Source: a virus. From it: DNA of 32,035 nucleotides. Location: positions 1-32,035 of the IMG/VR virus record IMGVR_UViG_3300043446_002476, one strand, 5' to 3'. Numbering within the stretch: the first letter of the stretch is position 1; each line of letters begins with the position of its first letter. The position numbers and the translations under genes were made by a program. The notes beneath the pieces were generated by a model that saw nothing but the letters and a program-made list of their open reading frames with translations, was not told the DNA's origin and made no database searches. Positions 16,714 to 25,436 of this stretch are shown piece by piece.

Positions 16714-18465
16714 TTAAAAAGTCAGTATTGTACGAATGGCTTCTGATTGTGAATTAGCACGAATAACCGGCACGACATGATTCACATACAAAATTTCTCC
16801 GGTTTGAGGCAAAATATATGGGGGAGTTACGGCGGTTACAGTCGCCGTCGCGCCCGACGCCTCGACAATATTTGTAAACATCTCGGGGAGGGCAGAGGGC
16901 ACATGATTATCGGATGCTAGTAGCACGGCTTCGGTGTTGCCATTTCCAATACCAATAATGGTAGTATCTTCTACAGTTGTGGAAAATGGAATTCGTGAAA
17001 CATGTACTAACTTTAATGTACCTCCGGATTGTTCAACCACTACTCCATATGCACCCGTATCTGGCTGATACACAACTTCATCTTTAGCAAACGTATCGGC
17101 AGTTGAAATAATTAATGTTGTAGACAAATCATACGTATTAGCCGACGCAATTTCTCCATTAATTAGTAATGGGTTTTTTACAATACCAATACGGCGATAT
17201 TCATTTGCTGTTGTAATTAATCCTCCTTCCGCACCAGTCAGTTCTGCATACAGCATTACTTGATGCGCGTGAAGTTCGTGCCGAGGATTGATACCATGAT
17301 TTGATTTGTAGTAAGTGCCACTAGTATTACTAAATGCTGCGCGAGGAGAAATAATTGCAGTAGCCGCGGCTCCACTACCTGAGCTATGAGTTGTGATTGA
17401 CACAGTGGCAAAACTATAATTTTGCCCATAGGCTTCCATGTGAATGCCGGTCACCACATTGCCCGTCAGTCGGACTGAAGCAATTGCGCCAGTACCGTCT
17501 CCATCAATCGTCACACTCGGTGGATTATTTGGATTATAATCATGACCACCCGATTCAACTACAATTTGATAAATGGCCCCATTGCCTGAGTTACGCGCAG
17601 CATTAAAGACGGTATACGCGGCCGAGTTATCATCTTGCACATCGCCTGTGCCAGGATCAAGTGTATCACTTGAACAAAATACCGGCATATACTCAGCCGT
17701 CTTAAATTTTTGATCTGCTTCTTGGGATATGGAATACAAATACTTCCATGTATAGAATTTGTTATTGTCTGCTTGTGACGTTACCAAATCGCTAGGAGAC
17801 GCGACACCTGAAATTGTTGGTTCTTGAATGCTGATACCAATAGTTTCATCATCAGACGATGTACGACCATTAAAAATACATTTGAACACATCATTGGTGG
17901 ACGTAACCACATACGGATACCCTAATTCTGTATTGGCAAAATCCCCTGAAGTGCTACGATGGTCATACATCTGATAGATTGATCCGGTAGTCCACGTATA
18001 GCGCGGAACCACATATGCCACGTCGGTATCGCTTAATCGACGAAGTGCCAGTGCGTCTCGTAAGTAATCATATGACGCTTGTTCTGTATCTACCGGAATT
18101 TCGGGCGCGGCGTCCGATTCTGCCCACGGCGTAGACCGACCAATAAACAAGTAGTACGTATCATATTGGGCGAGTTGTTCGCGGGTCTTAAATAATTGAT
18201 CGCTGATCGCCGTAGAAAATGTGGCATTAACAGTGACGGAGGTGCCATTGGAGGCGATAGCCGTAATAAGTCGGGACTCGTTATTGATAATCAAAATGTC
18301 ACCGACACGCATTGTGCTGAACACATTGCTTGATATGGTTAATACCGTGCTGTTGGCATTTACCGTTGCGGTATTCGCACCGTATGTACGCAATCCTTCA
18401 GTCAAGGATTCCACAAACTGCTGGGCGCCATGAATGTGGTATTTTTCAGTGGTAATAACCGGCAT
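16714..18465 (-). CDS. Baseplate wedge protein, gp8-like
   Basis: The protein is 583 residues against about 334 in T4. YYLFIGRSTPWAES (about 104-117), the acidic DTEQASYDYLRDALALRRL stretch, VAYVVPRYTW, YVVTSTNDVFKCIFNG and FYTWKYLYSIS match the order and spacing of gp8 of T4, which forms part of the baseplate wedge. A module at about residues 33-97 (VLTISSNVFSTMRVGDILII, then NESRLITAI) splits the first helix from the core and is absent from T4 gp8. The C-terminal half adds Gly-rich GHDYNPNNPP and GQNYSF segments and a second beta-rich part. GAGGAG lies before the ATG with an exact TATAAATA upstream, so this gene may have its own late promoter. Confidence 0.85.
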   Translation of the reverse strand: MPVITTEKYHIHGAQQFVESLTEGLRTYGANTATVNANSTVLTISSNVFSTMRVGDILIINNESRLITAIASNGTSVTVNATFSTAISDQLFKTREQLAQYDTYYLFIGRSTPWAESDAAPEIPVDTEQASYDYLRDALALRRLSDTDVAYVVPRYTWTTGSIYQMYDHRSTSGDFANTELGYPYVVTSTNDVFKCIFNGRTSSDDETIGISIQEPTISGVASPSDLVTSQADNNKFYTWKYLYSISQEADQKFKTAEYMPVFCSSDTLDPGTGDVQDDNSAAYTVFNAARNSGNGAIYQIVVESGGHDYNPNNPPSVTIDGDGTGAIASVRLTGNVVTGIHMEAYGQNYSFATVSITTHSSGSGAAATAIISPRAAFSNTSGTYYKSNHGINPRHELHAHQVMLYAELTGAEGGLITTANEYRRIGIVKNPLLINGEIASANTYDLSTTLIISTADTFAKDEVVYQPDTGAYGVVVEQSGGTLKLVHVSRIPFSTTVEDTTIIGIGNGNTEAVLLASDNHVPSALPEMFTNIVEASGATATVTAVTPPYILPQTGEILYVNHVVPVIRANSQSEAIRTILTF

Positions 18466-18487
18466 TGTGTGCTTTTATCTCCTCGTC

Positions 18488-18495
18488 TATTTATA
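18488..18495 (-). promoter_or_regulatory. T4-type late promoter octamer TATAAATA
   Basis: An exact TATAAATA on the minus strand in the 41-base gap before the gp8-like gene, 22 bases before its ATG, with a GAGGAG ribosome site in between. This is the consensus -10 element of T4 late promoters recognised through the gp55 sigma-like factor. It is the best promoter candidate in the window. Confidence 0.6.
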
Positions 18496-18506
18496 CGGAG
18501 TCGCGA

Positions 18507-21317
18507 CTACCCACGGCTCGCCGTTGGGGCGCTCATAGTTAATACTAGTGCTTCTGGGTTGGAGACGGTCAATATCTGAGTTGTTTCATATGGGCTGATT
18601 GCTTGTATATTGTACATGTTAATGACGGTTTCCGTCGTTACGCTCAGTGTAATTTCAGTTGGCACGGTTATCTGAGGTACAATCCACGATAATGATACCG
18701 AAGCAACGGTCAACGTGACACTCTCAACTTGTGATTCTTCTTGGTTACTGACCGTAATCACCGCCGCCGGCATGACAATAGTTCTCAATAACGCACAGGT
18801 GACCGCAGGCGCCGTTAATGACACCGTTGTTGTAGATACCGGTATTTTCAGCAACTCAGTTTCTTCTTGATTAGTGACCGTTATTACCGCCGAATTAACA
18901 TATACACCTAACGCAGTAGTAACGGCTCCGGGGGTCATCGCAAGTGTAGCACTAGGACTTAGTGTAACTCCTCTACTAATGGCCGCAGATGGTGCAGATA
19001 CAGTAATAGTTTTACTGTTAGGCGGAACTTCTGAGTCGGAATTAATCGTCAACGTCAAATCAATTCCGCCAAATGTTACGATTGACGTTAAATCAATTTC
19101 GGTGGTAATTGTTTGCCGTGGAAGTAACAAACCACCGGCCGGATGTACCAATCGTTTTAATATCGTAGCATACCGAGACAAATCTTCTTCTACGGTCATG
19201 ACATACGCAAACGGTTGATATTTTGTGATGTCTTGAAAATACTGGTCTGCGGACGTAAAACTGCGCGTATTACGGAAATACGGTTCTCCATAACTCAACG
19301 CACCAAGCGTCATCGATAATTCCGCATCATGACCACTAGTAGTTGTTGACGTGCTGCTGTTGACGGTAAATGCTACATTACTGTATCCAGATCCACCTGT
19401 AATTACATCAACTTGACCAATTTGGCCCGTTTCTTTTTGTACAGACAGGAGCGCGGGATGAAATGCTTCACCAAAAATTTCTTCATAGGTAAGCGGTTCT
19501 GTTCCCGCCGCATCTGCCGTAGGTGCGACTGGCGTTTGAACCGCAACCGTTGGCAATGCTACAACATACCCCTGTCCAAAACTTTCAACCGTCACACTGA
19601 ATATTTCGCCCAATTCTGTGCGAATACCATTCACAAATACTGGATACGTGGAGAAGGTTGAAGTCAGCCCAACAATTGTCGTCTGAAGATTGGCACCATA
19701 AATTGCAGACGACGGATTGCTGCTCCATGATACTTGGTTTAGTGTTATCGCGGCTTCTGATAGCAATTGACGACCATCCTCGGTCTGCAAGTCACTTCCC
19801 GTATTGCCATCACCTTCAAGTAATAATCCTCCAAACAAATCGGACAACGACACACCGACTTCATAGTAGTCAATTTTTTCGCGACTGGCTTCATACTCCA
19901 ATCCATCGGCTTCGAAGGTAAATGTAAGAACGTCACCATTAGTTACACCATTTGCGTTTGGTGTATCGGCGTTAATTATTAAATTGCCAGGAGAAACCGC
20001 CGAAACGTATCCCGACAGACCATAACCGCCACCCGTACCAGTATTATCAACAATTAAAGGTAATCCTGTATAGTATCCTAATCCTGCGTCATCAATATTC
20101 AATTCGTTCAAATCTACGTCGGTAAATTTAGCAATGCGGCCTACACCACCAAATCCACCCGTGGCAACCACTCCATTGGCATATCGTGCGGGAGGATACA
20201 CTAATTCACCTTCATTGTATCCGGCACCCCGTTGATTAATGATAAACCCCGTGATTGATCCTAAGAGTTGCCCCGTAATAGCGTCGGGGTCATTGGTCGG
20301 TACCGTCGAGATAGTTTCTCCCGCCTGAAATGTGGTGGCGGTCACAAATTCTTGAATAAGATTATACGTATAAACGGTATCGGCTAACCCTTCGGGGGGT
20401 ACACCATATTTGGTCGCAACAAGAACCCCTGTCCCATCTTCTAATTGTATTCCACCCAATTCTTGCGTAATAACAGGATCGCTAATAAACAATCGTACTA
20501 CCCGACGATTACCTTCAAAGGCTTGCACGCCTTGCAACACTGTCGCGTGAGCATTACTAGATAATCCAACAATCTCTCGCGTTTCAATTAGCGCGACGTT
20601 ACCTGTTACTGAAGCGTCGGTATCATAGTCTAACCGAAGAATTGTTGGCTTGACCCATTCGTTGTCGGAAGTCGTAAAGACGGATTCGCGAGGATATGAA
20701 AATTCTACTTCTTTGCCATATAACGAGCGAAATAAAAATTGATACGAGGCTTCACTACCACGCGATTGATAAAAATCAAGAATACGTGGAATCAATACAC
20801 TAGTGTTTGTTAGTCCCTGTGGAATCTCCCGCAGGTACGTGTCACGAAAATATGTGACGAAATCGGCTAACGTGTGCTCCACATCATGCACCGTCAATAT
20901 TTGCCGAATGGCCCCCGAGGCTTGACGAATGGATTTATTCGTTTCAACCGTGTGGGTATTCGCAAAATACGAACGAATGGGCACCTCATACACAATTAAA
21001 TGGTCGTTATTGGCAATACTACGAATACGAAACTGGTCGCTTCCTACCCGAAATTGTACATTGTTGGCATAAATTTCAGTATTACTAAACTGAGTACCTC
21101 CGCCAATAATTGTCGAATTCCCAGACCGTACGGTGACAACCCCCGGCTGAAGCGTATACGTTGATGTGACAGGTTTATCGTCGTATTGTTCTAAAAACTC
21201 ATAGTATGCTTTGACAAATGAGACAAACGCCGGATATTCTGACTCTACAAAGTCAGGGATAATATCGCGAATACGTGTGCTCAGGCGATGATGAACATCG
21301 TTGGCAAAGTGTGCCAT
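18507..21317 (-). CDS. Baseplate wedge protein, gp7-like
   Basis: The protein is 936 residues (T4 gp7 is about 1032). The N-terminus, IRDIIPDFVESEYPAFVSFV then KAYYEFLEQY, followed after an insert by LADFVTYFRDTYLREIP and ILDFYQSRGSEASYQFLFRS, is the conserved helical block of a structural protein annotated as gp7-like wedge in aquatic T4-like phages. A beta module at about 55-122 (TIIGGGTQFSNTEI, then VGSDQFRIRSI) separates these helices. The middle has repeated Gly-Tyr units (GAGYNEG, GLGYYTG, GQGYVV, GSGYSN). The last 210 residues are a Thr/Val/Ser beta-rich extension containing two copies of VITVxNQEE about 42 residues apart. It lies between gp6 and gp8 as in T4 gene order 6-7-8. The gp7 name rests mostly on that order. 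Confidence 0.75.
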   Translation of the reverse strand: MAHFANDVHHRLSTRIRDIIPDFVESEYPAFVSFVKAYYEFLEQYDDKPVTSTYTLQPGVVTVRSGNSTIIGGGTQFSNTEIYANNVQFRVGSDQFRIRSIANNDHLIVYEVPIRSYFANTHTVETNKSIRQASGAIRQILTVHDVEHTLADFVTYFRDTYLREIPQGLTNTSVLIPRILDFYQSRGSEASYQFLFRSLYGKEVEFSYPRESVFTTSDNEWVKPTILRLDYDTDASVTGNVALIETREIVGLSSNAHATVLQGVQAFEGNRRVVRLFISDPVITQELGGIQLEDGTGVLVATKYGVPPEGLADTVYTYNLIQEFVTATTFQAGETISTVPTNDPDAITGQLLGSITGFIINQRGAGYNEGELVYPPARYANGVVATGGFGGVGRIAKFTDVDLNELNIDDAGLGYYTGLPLIVDNTGTGGGYGLSGYVSAVSPGNLIINADTPNANGVTNGDVLTFTFEADGLEYEASREKIDYYEVGVSLSDLFGGLLLEGDGNTGSDLQTEDGRQLLSEAAITLNQVSWSSNPSSAIYGANLQTTIVGLTSTFSTYPVFVNGIRTELGEIFSVTVESFGQGYVVALPTVAVQTPVAPTADAAGTEPLTYEEIFGEAFHPALLSVQKETGQIGQVDVITGGSGYSNVAFTVNSSTSTTTSGHDAELSMTLGALSYGEPYFRNTRSFTSADQYFQDITKYQPFAYVMTVEEDLSRYATILKRLVHPAGGLLLPRQTITTEIDLTSIVTFGGIDLTLTINSDSEVPPNSKTITVSAPSAAISRGVTLSPSATLAMTPGAVTTALGVYVNSAVITVTNQEETELLKIPVSTTTVSLTAPAVTCALLRTIVMPAAVITVSNQEESQVESVTLTVASVSLSWIVPQITVPTEITLSVTTETVINMYNIQAISPYETTQILTVSNPEALVLTMSAPTASRG

Positions 21318-21323
21318 AAGTAA

Positions 21324-23267
21324 CTATGCTCCGAATGACCCAAACCCTAATTGACCCACAAAGTTATTGCGGCCGGTGGTGGTATTCCGACGATTCAATA
21401 AATCTTCGACCATTGTTATTTTAATATTGTCTGCGGGCAATACAATAATTTGACTGCGATTGGGTGTTACATCTGAATTGAGCGGAATTGCACGAATTCG
21501 TAATTCATTAATAAGATTAGTCGTAATGGCGCGAGGAAAAAAGTTTGTAAAGGTTACTTTTCCTAACGCAAAGTCAACCACACCGACATTTGCCTTCACT
21601 GTAACAGTGGTATTGTTAGCGTCTGTTTTGTACACATGTAACGCGGTTCCTTCATTTTCAACCCAACAAAATTTTTGCACAAACCCAGATTCATCAATAT
21701 GCGAAAACGTTTGGGTACCAATCTTACTGCTGACCGACACGACCCCATTGGCACTTGTATATGCGCCAATTCCCGTCGTTGTGCTCGGGGCAAAAATTGG
21801 ATTGGCAAAATTAAGCGTATAATTAACTGCTCCAGTATCGACGCGAAGTTTCTTTTCCAATAAGACCGAAGACATATTACTTTGAATGCTAATTTCAGAG
21901 GTGTCAATAATACGAGACAATTGGGAATACCGAAAATACGAACCAAATTGCCCCAAGTATTGCGTCGCATAATTTTGAATAGCGGTGCTCACAGTCTGTT
22001 GTAGTTCCTGCACAGACAATGCCGTTGAAGCGGAAGTGTACCGAACTTCAGAATCCGTAACCAAATAAATGTAGTCTGGATCGACGGCCTCAAACGCTAA
22101 TGTAGGCGATGATTTTGGGCGCAGCACATTTTTAATAATTTGGGCTTTTTGTGTGGGGCCAAACCGTTCGGCGTTTACTGGTTTCAAACAGAGAAACATT
22201 TTTCCGTACGTTGGTGGGTCATTATCTTCGCCGCCCCATATCGTGAGCGAGTCAATTCCACTGACTTCCGACAAGAGAATTGCCCGAGCATCGTCTGGCG
22301 TTACAATGCGACCCTGTGTCTGGTAAATATTCGGCGCTAATCGTTTAATACTCTCAATACTCTCTCGGGGTGCGCCACCGTAAGACGGAATATTCACATT
22401 ACTTAGCACCACAGACACATTTGCCGTTTGACTAACTGTGCCTAGTACCGTTCCCGTATAGACAAACGTGTTCGCACCCGAACTTGCCGCCCCTCGCGAA
22501 TCCAAATATTTGATAACTACTTGCTGCCCAATATTCAAATTTCGGCCAAGACGACCATCACCAAACTGAATCTCGTAATCCCCCGTGTTGGTTTCAAACA
22601 AGAAATATACGTTAGACGTAGCATTGACGGTGACCGCCGATGTTGCGCGAGTATAGGTGTGGGAAGTAGTTGAGGTTGGAGGTGTTACGGTAACACTAAT
22701 GGTCGTGGTGTCTACGTTTTGATTGAATATGCGCAGCACCGTACCAGTATCAGAATAGTTAGTTTCGGTAATATCGTACGTTTGCGTCAGCAACGTGCCT
22801 TCGCGCAGTTGCACTCCCGTGAATGTTACGTTGGTATTGCCATTAGGATAGACGAGCGTGTCCTCTAGGACATAAAATGTGAACACCGTTCCTAATACAT
22901 TTGATTGAAACGAAGCGTATTTGGGCAACAATAACGTACCTTCACCCACGGCCACATCATTCACCGTAATATCCACTTCTGCGGTAGACCCCGTAACTGA
23001 CCGAGGAATGTAGCCCACCTGTTTGGCGGCCGCCACAACCGAGTTGCGAATTTGTGCGGTCTGGAGAAAGACTTCATTGACCGCAAAATTGGTGTACCAC
23101 CCGTGATAATACGCATCATACGACAAAATATCCAGCAGCAGCGACAGCGACGAGCCTTCGAAGTTATAGTCTTGAAACTCGGTCTGGGCTTGGAGATACC
23201 GCTTCAGGTCAGCCCGAATGGTATCAAAGTCAAGGGGGACAATCTGGATATTGGATGTAATGGCCAT
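21324..23267 (-). CDS. 6: Baseplate wedge protein gp6
   Basis: The protein is 647 residues (T4 gp6 is about 660). FNEGSSL-type sequence near the start (DYNFEGSSLSLLLDILSYDA), YYHGWYTNFAVNEVFLQTAQ and SVVAAAKQVGYIPRS are characteristic of the gp6/gpJ-like baseplate wedge family, and the segment around IESIKRLAPNIYQTQGRIVT followed by DDARAILLSEVSGIDSLTIW is the family's second conserved block. gp6 forms the inner ring connecting wedges in contractile baseplates. It starts 7 bases after gp25 stops, and the order 25-6-7-8 is conserved. No strong ribosome site is seen before the ATG, so coupling to gp25 is likely. Confidence 0.93.
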   Translation of the reverse strand: MAITSNIQIVPLDFDTIRADLKRYLQAQTEFQDYNFEGSSLSLLLDILSYDAYYHGWYTNFAVNEVFLQTAQIRNSVVAAAKQVGYIPRSVTGSTAEVDITVNDVAVGEGTLLLPKYASFQSNVLGTVFTFYVLEDTLVYPNGNTNVTFTGVQLREGTLLTQTYDITETNYSDTGTVLRIFNQNVDTTTISVTVTPPTSTTSHTYTRATSAVTVNATSNVYFLFETNTGDYEIQFGDGRLGRNLNIGQQVVIKYLDSRGAASSGANTFVYTGTVLGTVSQTANVSVVLSNVNIPSYGGAPRESIESIKRLAPNIYQTQGRIVTPDDARAILLSEVSGIDSLTIWGGEDNDPPTYGKMFLCLKPVNAERFGPTQKAQIIKNVLRPKSSPTLAFEAVDPDYIYLVTDSEVRYTSASTALSVQELQQTVSTAIQNYATQYLGQFGSYFRYSQLSRIIDTSEISIQSNMSSVLLEKKLRVDTGAVNYTLNFANPIFAPSTTTGIGAYTSANGVVSVSSKIGTQTFSHIDESGFVQKFCWVENEGTALHVYKTDANNTTVTVKANVGVVDFALGKVTFTNFFPRAITTNLINELRIRAIPLNSDVTPNRSQIIVLPADNIKITMVEDLLNRRNTTTGRNNFVGQLGFGSFGA

Positions 23268-23274
23268 ATATGCG

Positions 23275-23685
23275 TTACCGTAAGCGGCGTAGCAACACGC
23301 CCGTTGTAATAAGATTTGGCAAATTTAAGACCTTGACCGCAATTTCAATCCATAACGTGTTCGCATCAAGATACTCGCCTGTCGGTTTTTTATCAAAATA
23401 GACATCAATATGTTGCAATTCCACTCGACGTTCAAATTGACGAATCGTGTCTCCAATGTTCTTGACCAGCACAGTTGTGGTGACTTTATCCAATGGCTCA
23501 AATAACATGCGATTGACCGTGCCACCCAATCCAGGCTGAAATAGACGTTCACCTACCGATGTCAACACTAACAAACGCAATGATTGCTTAATCGATTCCT
23601 CATTTTCTACTTTCATCAAATCCGCAGTGATAGGATCCGGAAGAAACGAAATGTCAAAGTCGCTGTATAAAGTTTGAGTTGCCAT
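23275..23685 (-). CDS. 25: Baseplate wedge protein gp25
   Basis: The protein is 136 residues (T4 gp25 is about 132). IKQSLRLLVLTSVGERLFQP followed by GLGGTV is the hallmark of the gp25/gpW-like family, which bridges the inner baseplate and the first sheath ring. The ADL/VENEESIKQS helix and the C-terminal WIEIAVKV strand also fit. It lies between the M15 peptidase gene and gp6. ACTAAATA followed by five bases precedes the ATG, with no ribosome site visible, suggesting a leaderless late transcript. Confidence 0.93.
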   Translation of the reverse strand: MATQTLYSDFDISFLPDPITADLMKVENEESIKQSLRLLVLTSVGERLFQPGLGGTVNRMLFEPLDKVTTTVLVKNIGDTIRQFERRVELQHIDVYFDKKPTGEYLDANTLWIEIAVKVLNLPNLITTGVLLRRLR

Positions 23686-23690
23686 ATGCG

Positions 23691-23698
23691 TATTTAGT
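23691..23698 (-). promoter_or_regulatory. Late-promoter-like octamer ACTAAATA, 5 bases before gp25 ATG
   Basis: On the minus strand ACTAAATA-CGCAT-ATG lies in the 38-base gap after the M15 peptidase gene. Spacing to the ATG is the same as at 10012-10019 and 29469-29476, and no Shine-Dalgarno sequence is visible. Confidence 0.45.
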
Positions 23699-23723
23699 CA
23701 TGTGTCATTAAACTAATGCCGTC

Positions 23724-25433
23724 CTAACTGGGCGCACCTTTACCCCCACCACTTCCACCATTACACGGCCATTTACTCGTCCACTTGGGATCAATGACAT
23801 TTGCGGAACTACAACGACGAGGATCGGCAGAACCAGTTTCCGAGCATTTTGAATTATATGCGTTTTCAATACGCGCCAACCAATATCCTTGCCATCCAAT
23901 AACCCACCGACCGTCACTGAGTGTGTCGGGTTTTGATGAGTAGCCAACCCAACCATCCACACTAAACGGTTCGCCTGAGCATGATAATGCGGCACGACCT
24001 TCTTCGGTATCAATATCAATCGGTCTACCGTCAGGAAGCCGTAATGCGGCGTCGTTGTAAATATCATTACGAATTGCTTGACGTAGATATCCGGGGTCAA
24101 TACTAATTCCCGGAGGCAATTCCCAATAATACGGATTGGTAGGATCTGTGCCTGGTGCAGGGAAAACAACTCCTTCACACGCACCACCACCGCCACCATC
24201 ACTTGAACCTCCAGCACCCGCGCTCGCGCTCAAAATACTAACAGGTTGTTCCTGCGGAAGTTGAGTATCCAACCCCACTGGCTGTAACCGTTGTTGTCGT
24301 TCTGCCAACATATCCAAAAGTTTTGTGCCCGCTTCTATATTTCGCTGGGCTTGGGTATCCGTACCAGTTGAAGGTTGATAGATGTGCAGCCCATCTACAA
24401 AGGTGTCATTAAATGTTTTGGTTTGCACTTGGCGCCGGCGTGCGTCAATACTGAATGACACATGAATCCATGCTTGACCACCCCCCGAGATGTCATAGCA
24501 TAAAATTAGTTGGTCGTATAAGATATTATCTCGCATCCATCGGGCTAATTGATATAACGATGAGGCAGCGGCTAATGACCCATCCCCGACCGTAATGTCT
24601 ATGGCTTCACCTCGCTCGTGTTGAGACGTTCCCGTAGTTTCTGAGCGGAATCCTTCTAAAATATAAGGGACACCTAATCCTGAAGATTGGGCGTAATTTC
24701 GTGTTGGCGCATACACATTTTCGGCCAACAATGTTAACCGATACATAATCTCATCTTCCAACAAGCCAGATTGTGGGTATAGTCGTTCTTCTGGAGTACT
24801 AATTACCACATATTTAACCGCTTTTTCTGCGGTAGTTTTTTCTTTACTGTCTAATGTATATTTGGTGGCTTTTGGATTAAAAAATCTTGGAGAACTAACT
24901 AAAGCGGATGCAGTTTTGAATTCACGCGGTAGCGTTGGAATCCCCGCACCCAATGGAGCACCCGATACCAATGACTGCGCAACAGACCGAGCGACCGTTT
25001 CAGACAATGATTTTCCTGCCGCACTAGCAGACGCAGATAATCCCTCTTTCAACGGTCGCCGAATATTATCTGGATTTGATTCCTCAACAATCGACACACC
25101 AAGCGCGGCACTACTGGCGGCTTTTGTGGCAGTACCTATTCCACCCGTTAATTTTTTTCCACCAAATAATTTGAACTTCCCGAGAACTTTTCCCGCAATC
25201 GCTCCCCCGACTGGACCCAAGGCGGCTTTTAAGCCAATGGATATCGCCTGCGATTTTAACGATGCAGTAAGATTTCCCTTAAGTTTATTCGCAAGTTTAC
25301 CGAGTTTACTTGACGCAGGATTATTCTTCGAGAAACTTAACGATTTGGGCGGCCGACCAGACGCCAGTAACTCGGCGGTATCGCGCACGTCCCGAAACGC
25401 AAATTTTTTCTTTCCGCTTGTATCTACCGCCAT
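23724..25433 (-). CDS. Tail-associated M15-like peptidase
   Basis: The protein is 569 residues. Residues about 211-330 form an M15-type D,D-peptidase-like domain: GTSQHERGEAIDI gives His272 and Asp279, and AWIHVSF gives His324, the expected zinc ligands, with YDQLIL between them as in the family. Such enzymes cut peptide crosslinks of peptidoglycan. Residues 1-190 are basic then Gly/Ala-rich and probably an anchoring region (LGPVGGAIAGKVLGKFKLFGG). The C-terminal third, after a Gly-rich linker near 415, is uncharacterised and has five cysteines. Placement next to the spike gene suggests it replaces the lysozyme domain that T4 carries inside gp5, letting the tail breach the cell wall. No signal peptide is seen, as expected for a virion enzyme. 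The ribosome site TAGGTAGGAT is next to the ATG. Confidence 0.82.
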   Translation of the reverse strand: MAVDTSGKKKFAFRDVRDTAELLASGRPPKSLSFSKNNPASSKLGKLANKLKGNLTASLKSQAISIGLKAALGPVGGAIAGKVLGKFKLFGGKKLTGGIGTATKAASSAALGVSIVEESNPDNIRRPLKEGLSASASAAGKSLSETVARSVAQSLVSGAPLGAGIPTLPREFKTASALVSSPRFFNPKATKYTLDSKEKTTAEKAVKYVVISTPEERLYPQSGLLEDEIMYRLTLLAENVYAPTRNYAQSSGLGVPYILEGFRSETTGTSQHERGEAIDITVGDGSLAAASSLYQLARWMRDNILYDQLILCYDISGGGQAWIHVSFSIDARRRQVQTKTFNDTFVDGLHIYQPSTGTDTQAQRNIEAGTKLLDMLAERQQRLQPVGLDTQLPQEQPVSILSASAGAGGSSDGGGGGACEGVVFPAPGTDPTNPYYWELPPGISIDPGYLRQAIRNDIYNDAALRLPDGRPIDIDTEEGRAALSCSGEPFSVDGWVGYSSKPDTLSDGRWVIGWQGYWLARIENAYNSKCSETGSADPRRCSSANVIDPKWTSKWPCNGGSGGGKGAPS

Positions 25434-25436
25434 ATC

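Noticed and set aside
23708-24217. 169-codon alternative minus-strand frame overlapping the M15 peptidase gene
   Set aside because: It overlaps the C-terminal part of a better supported gene, has no domain and no clear ribosome site.
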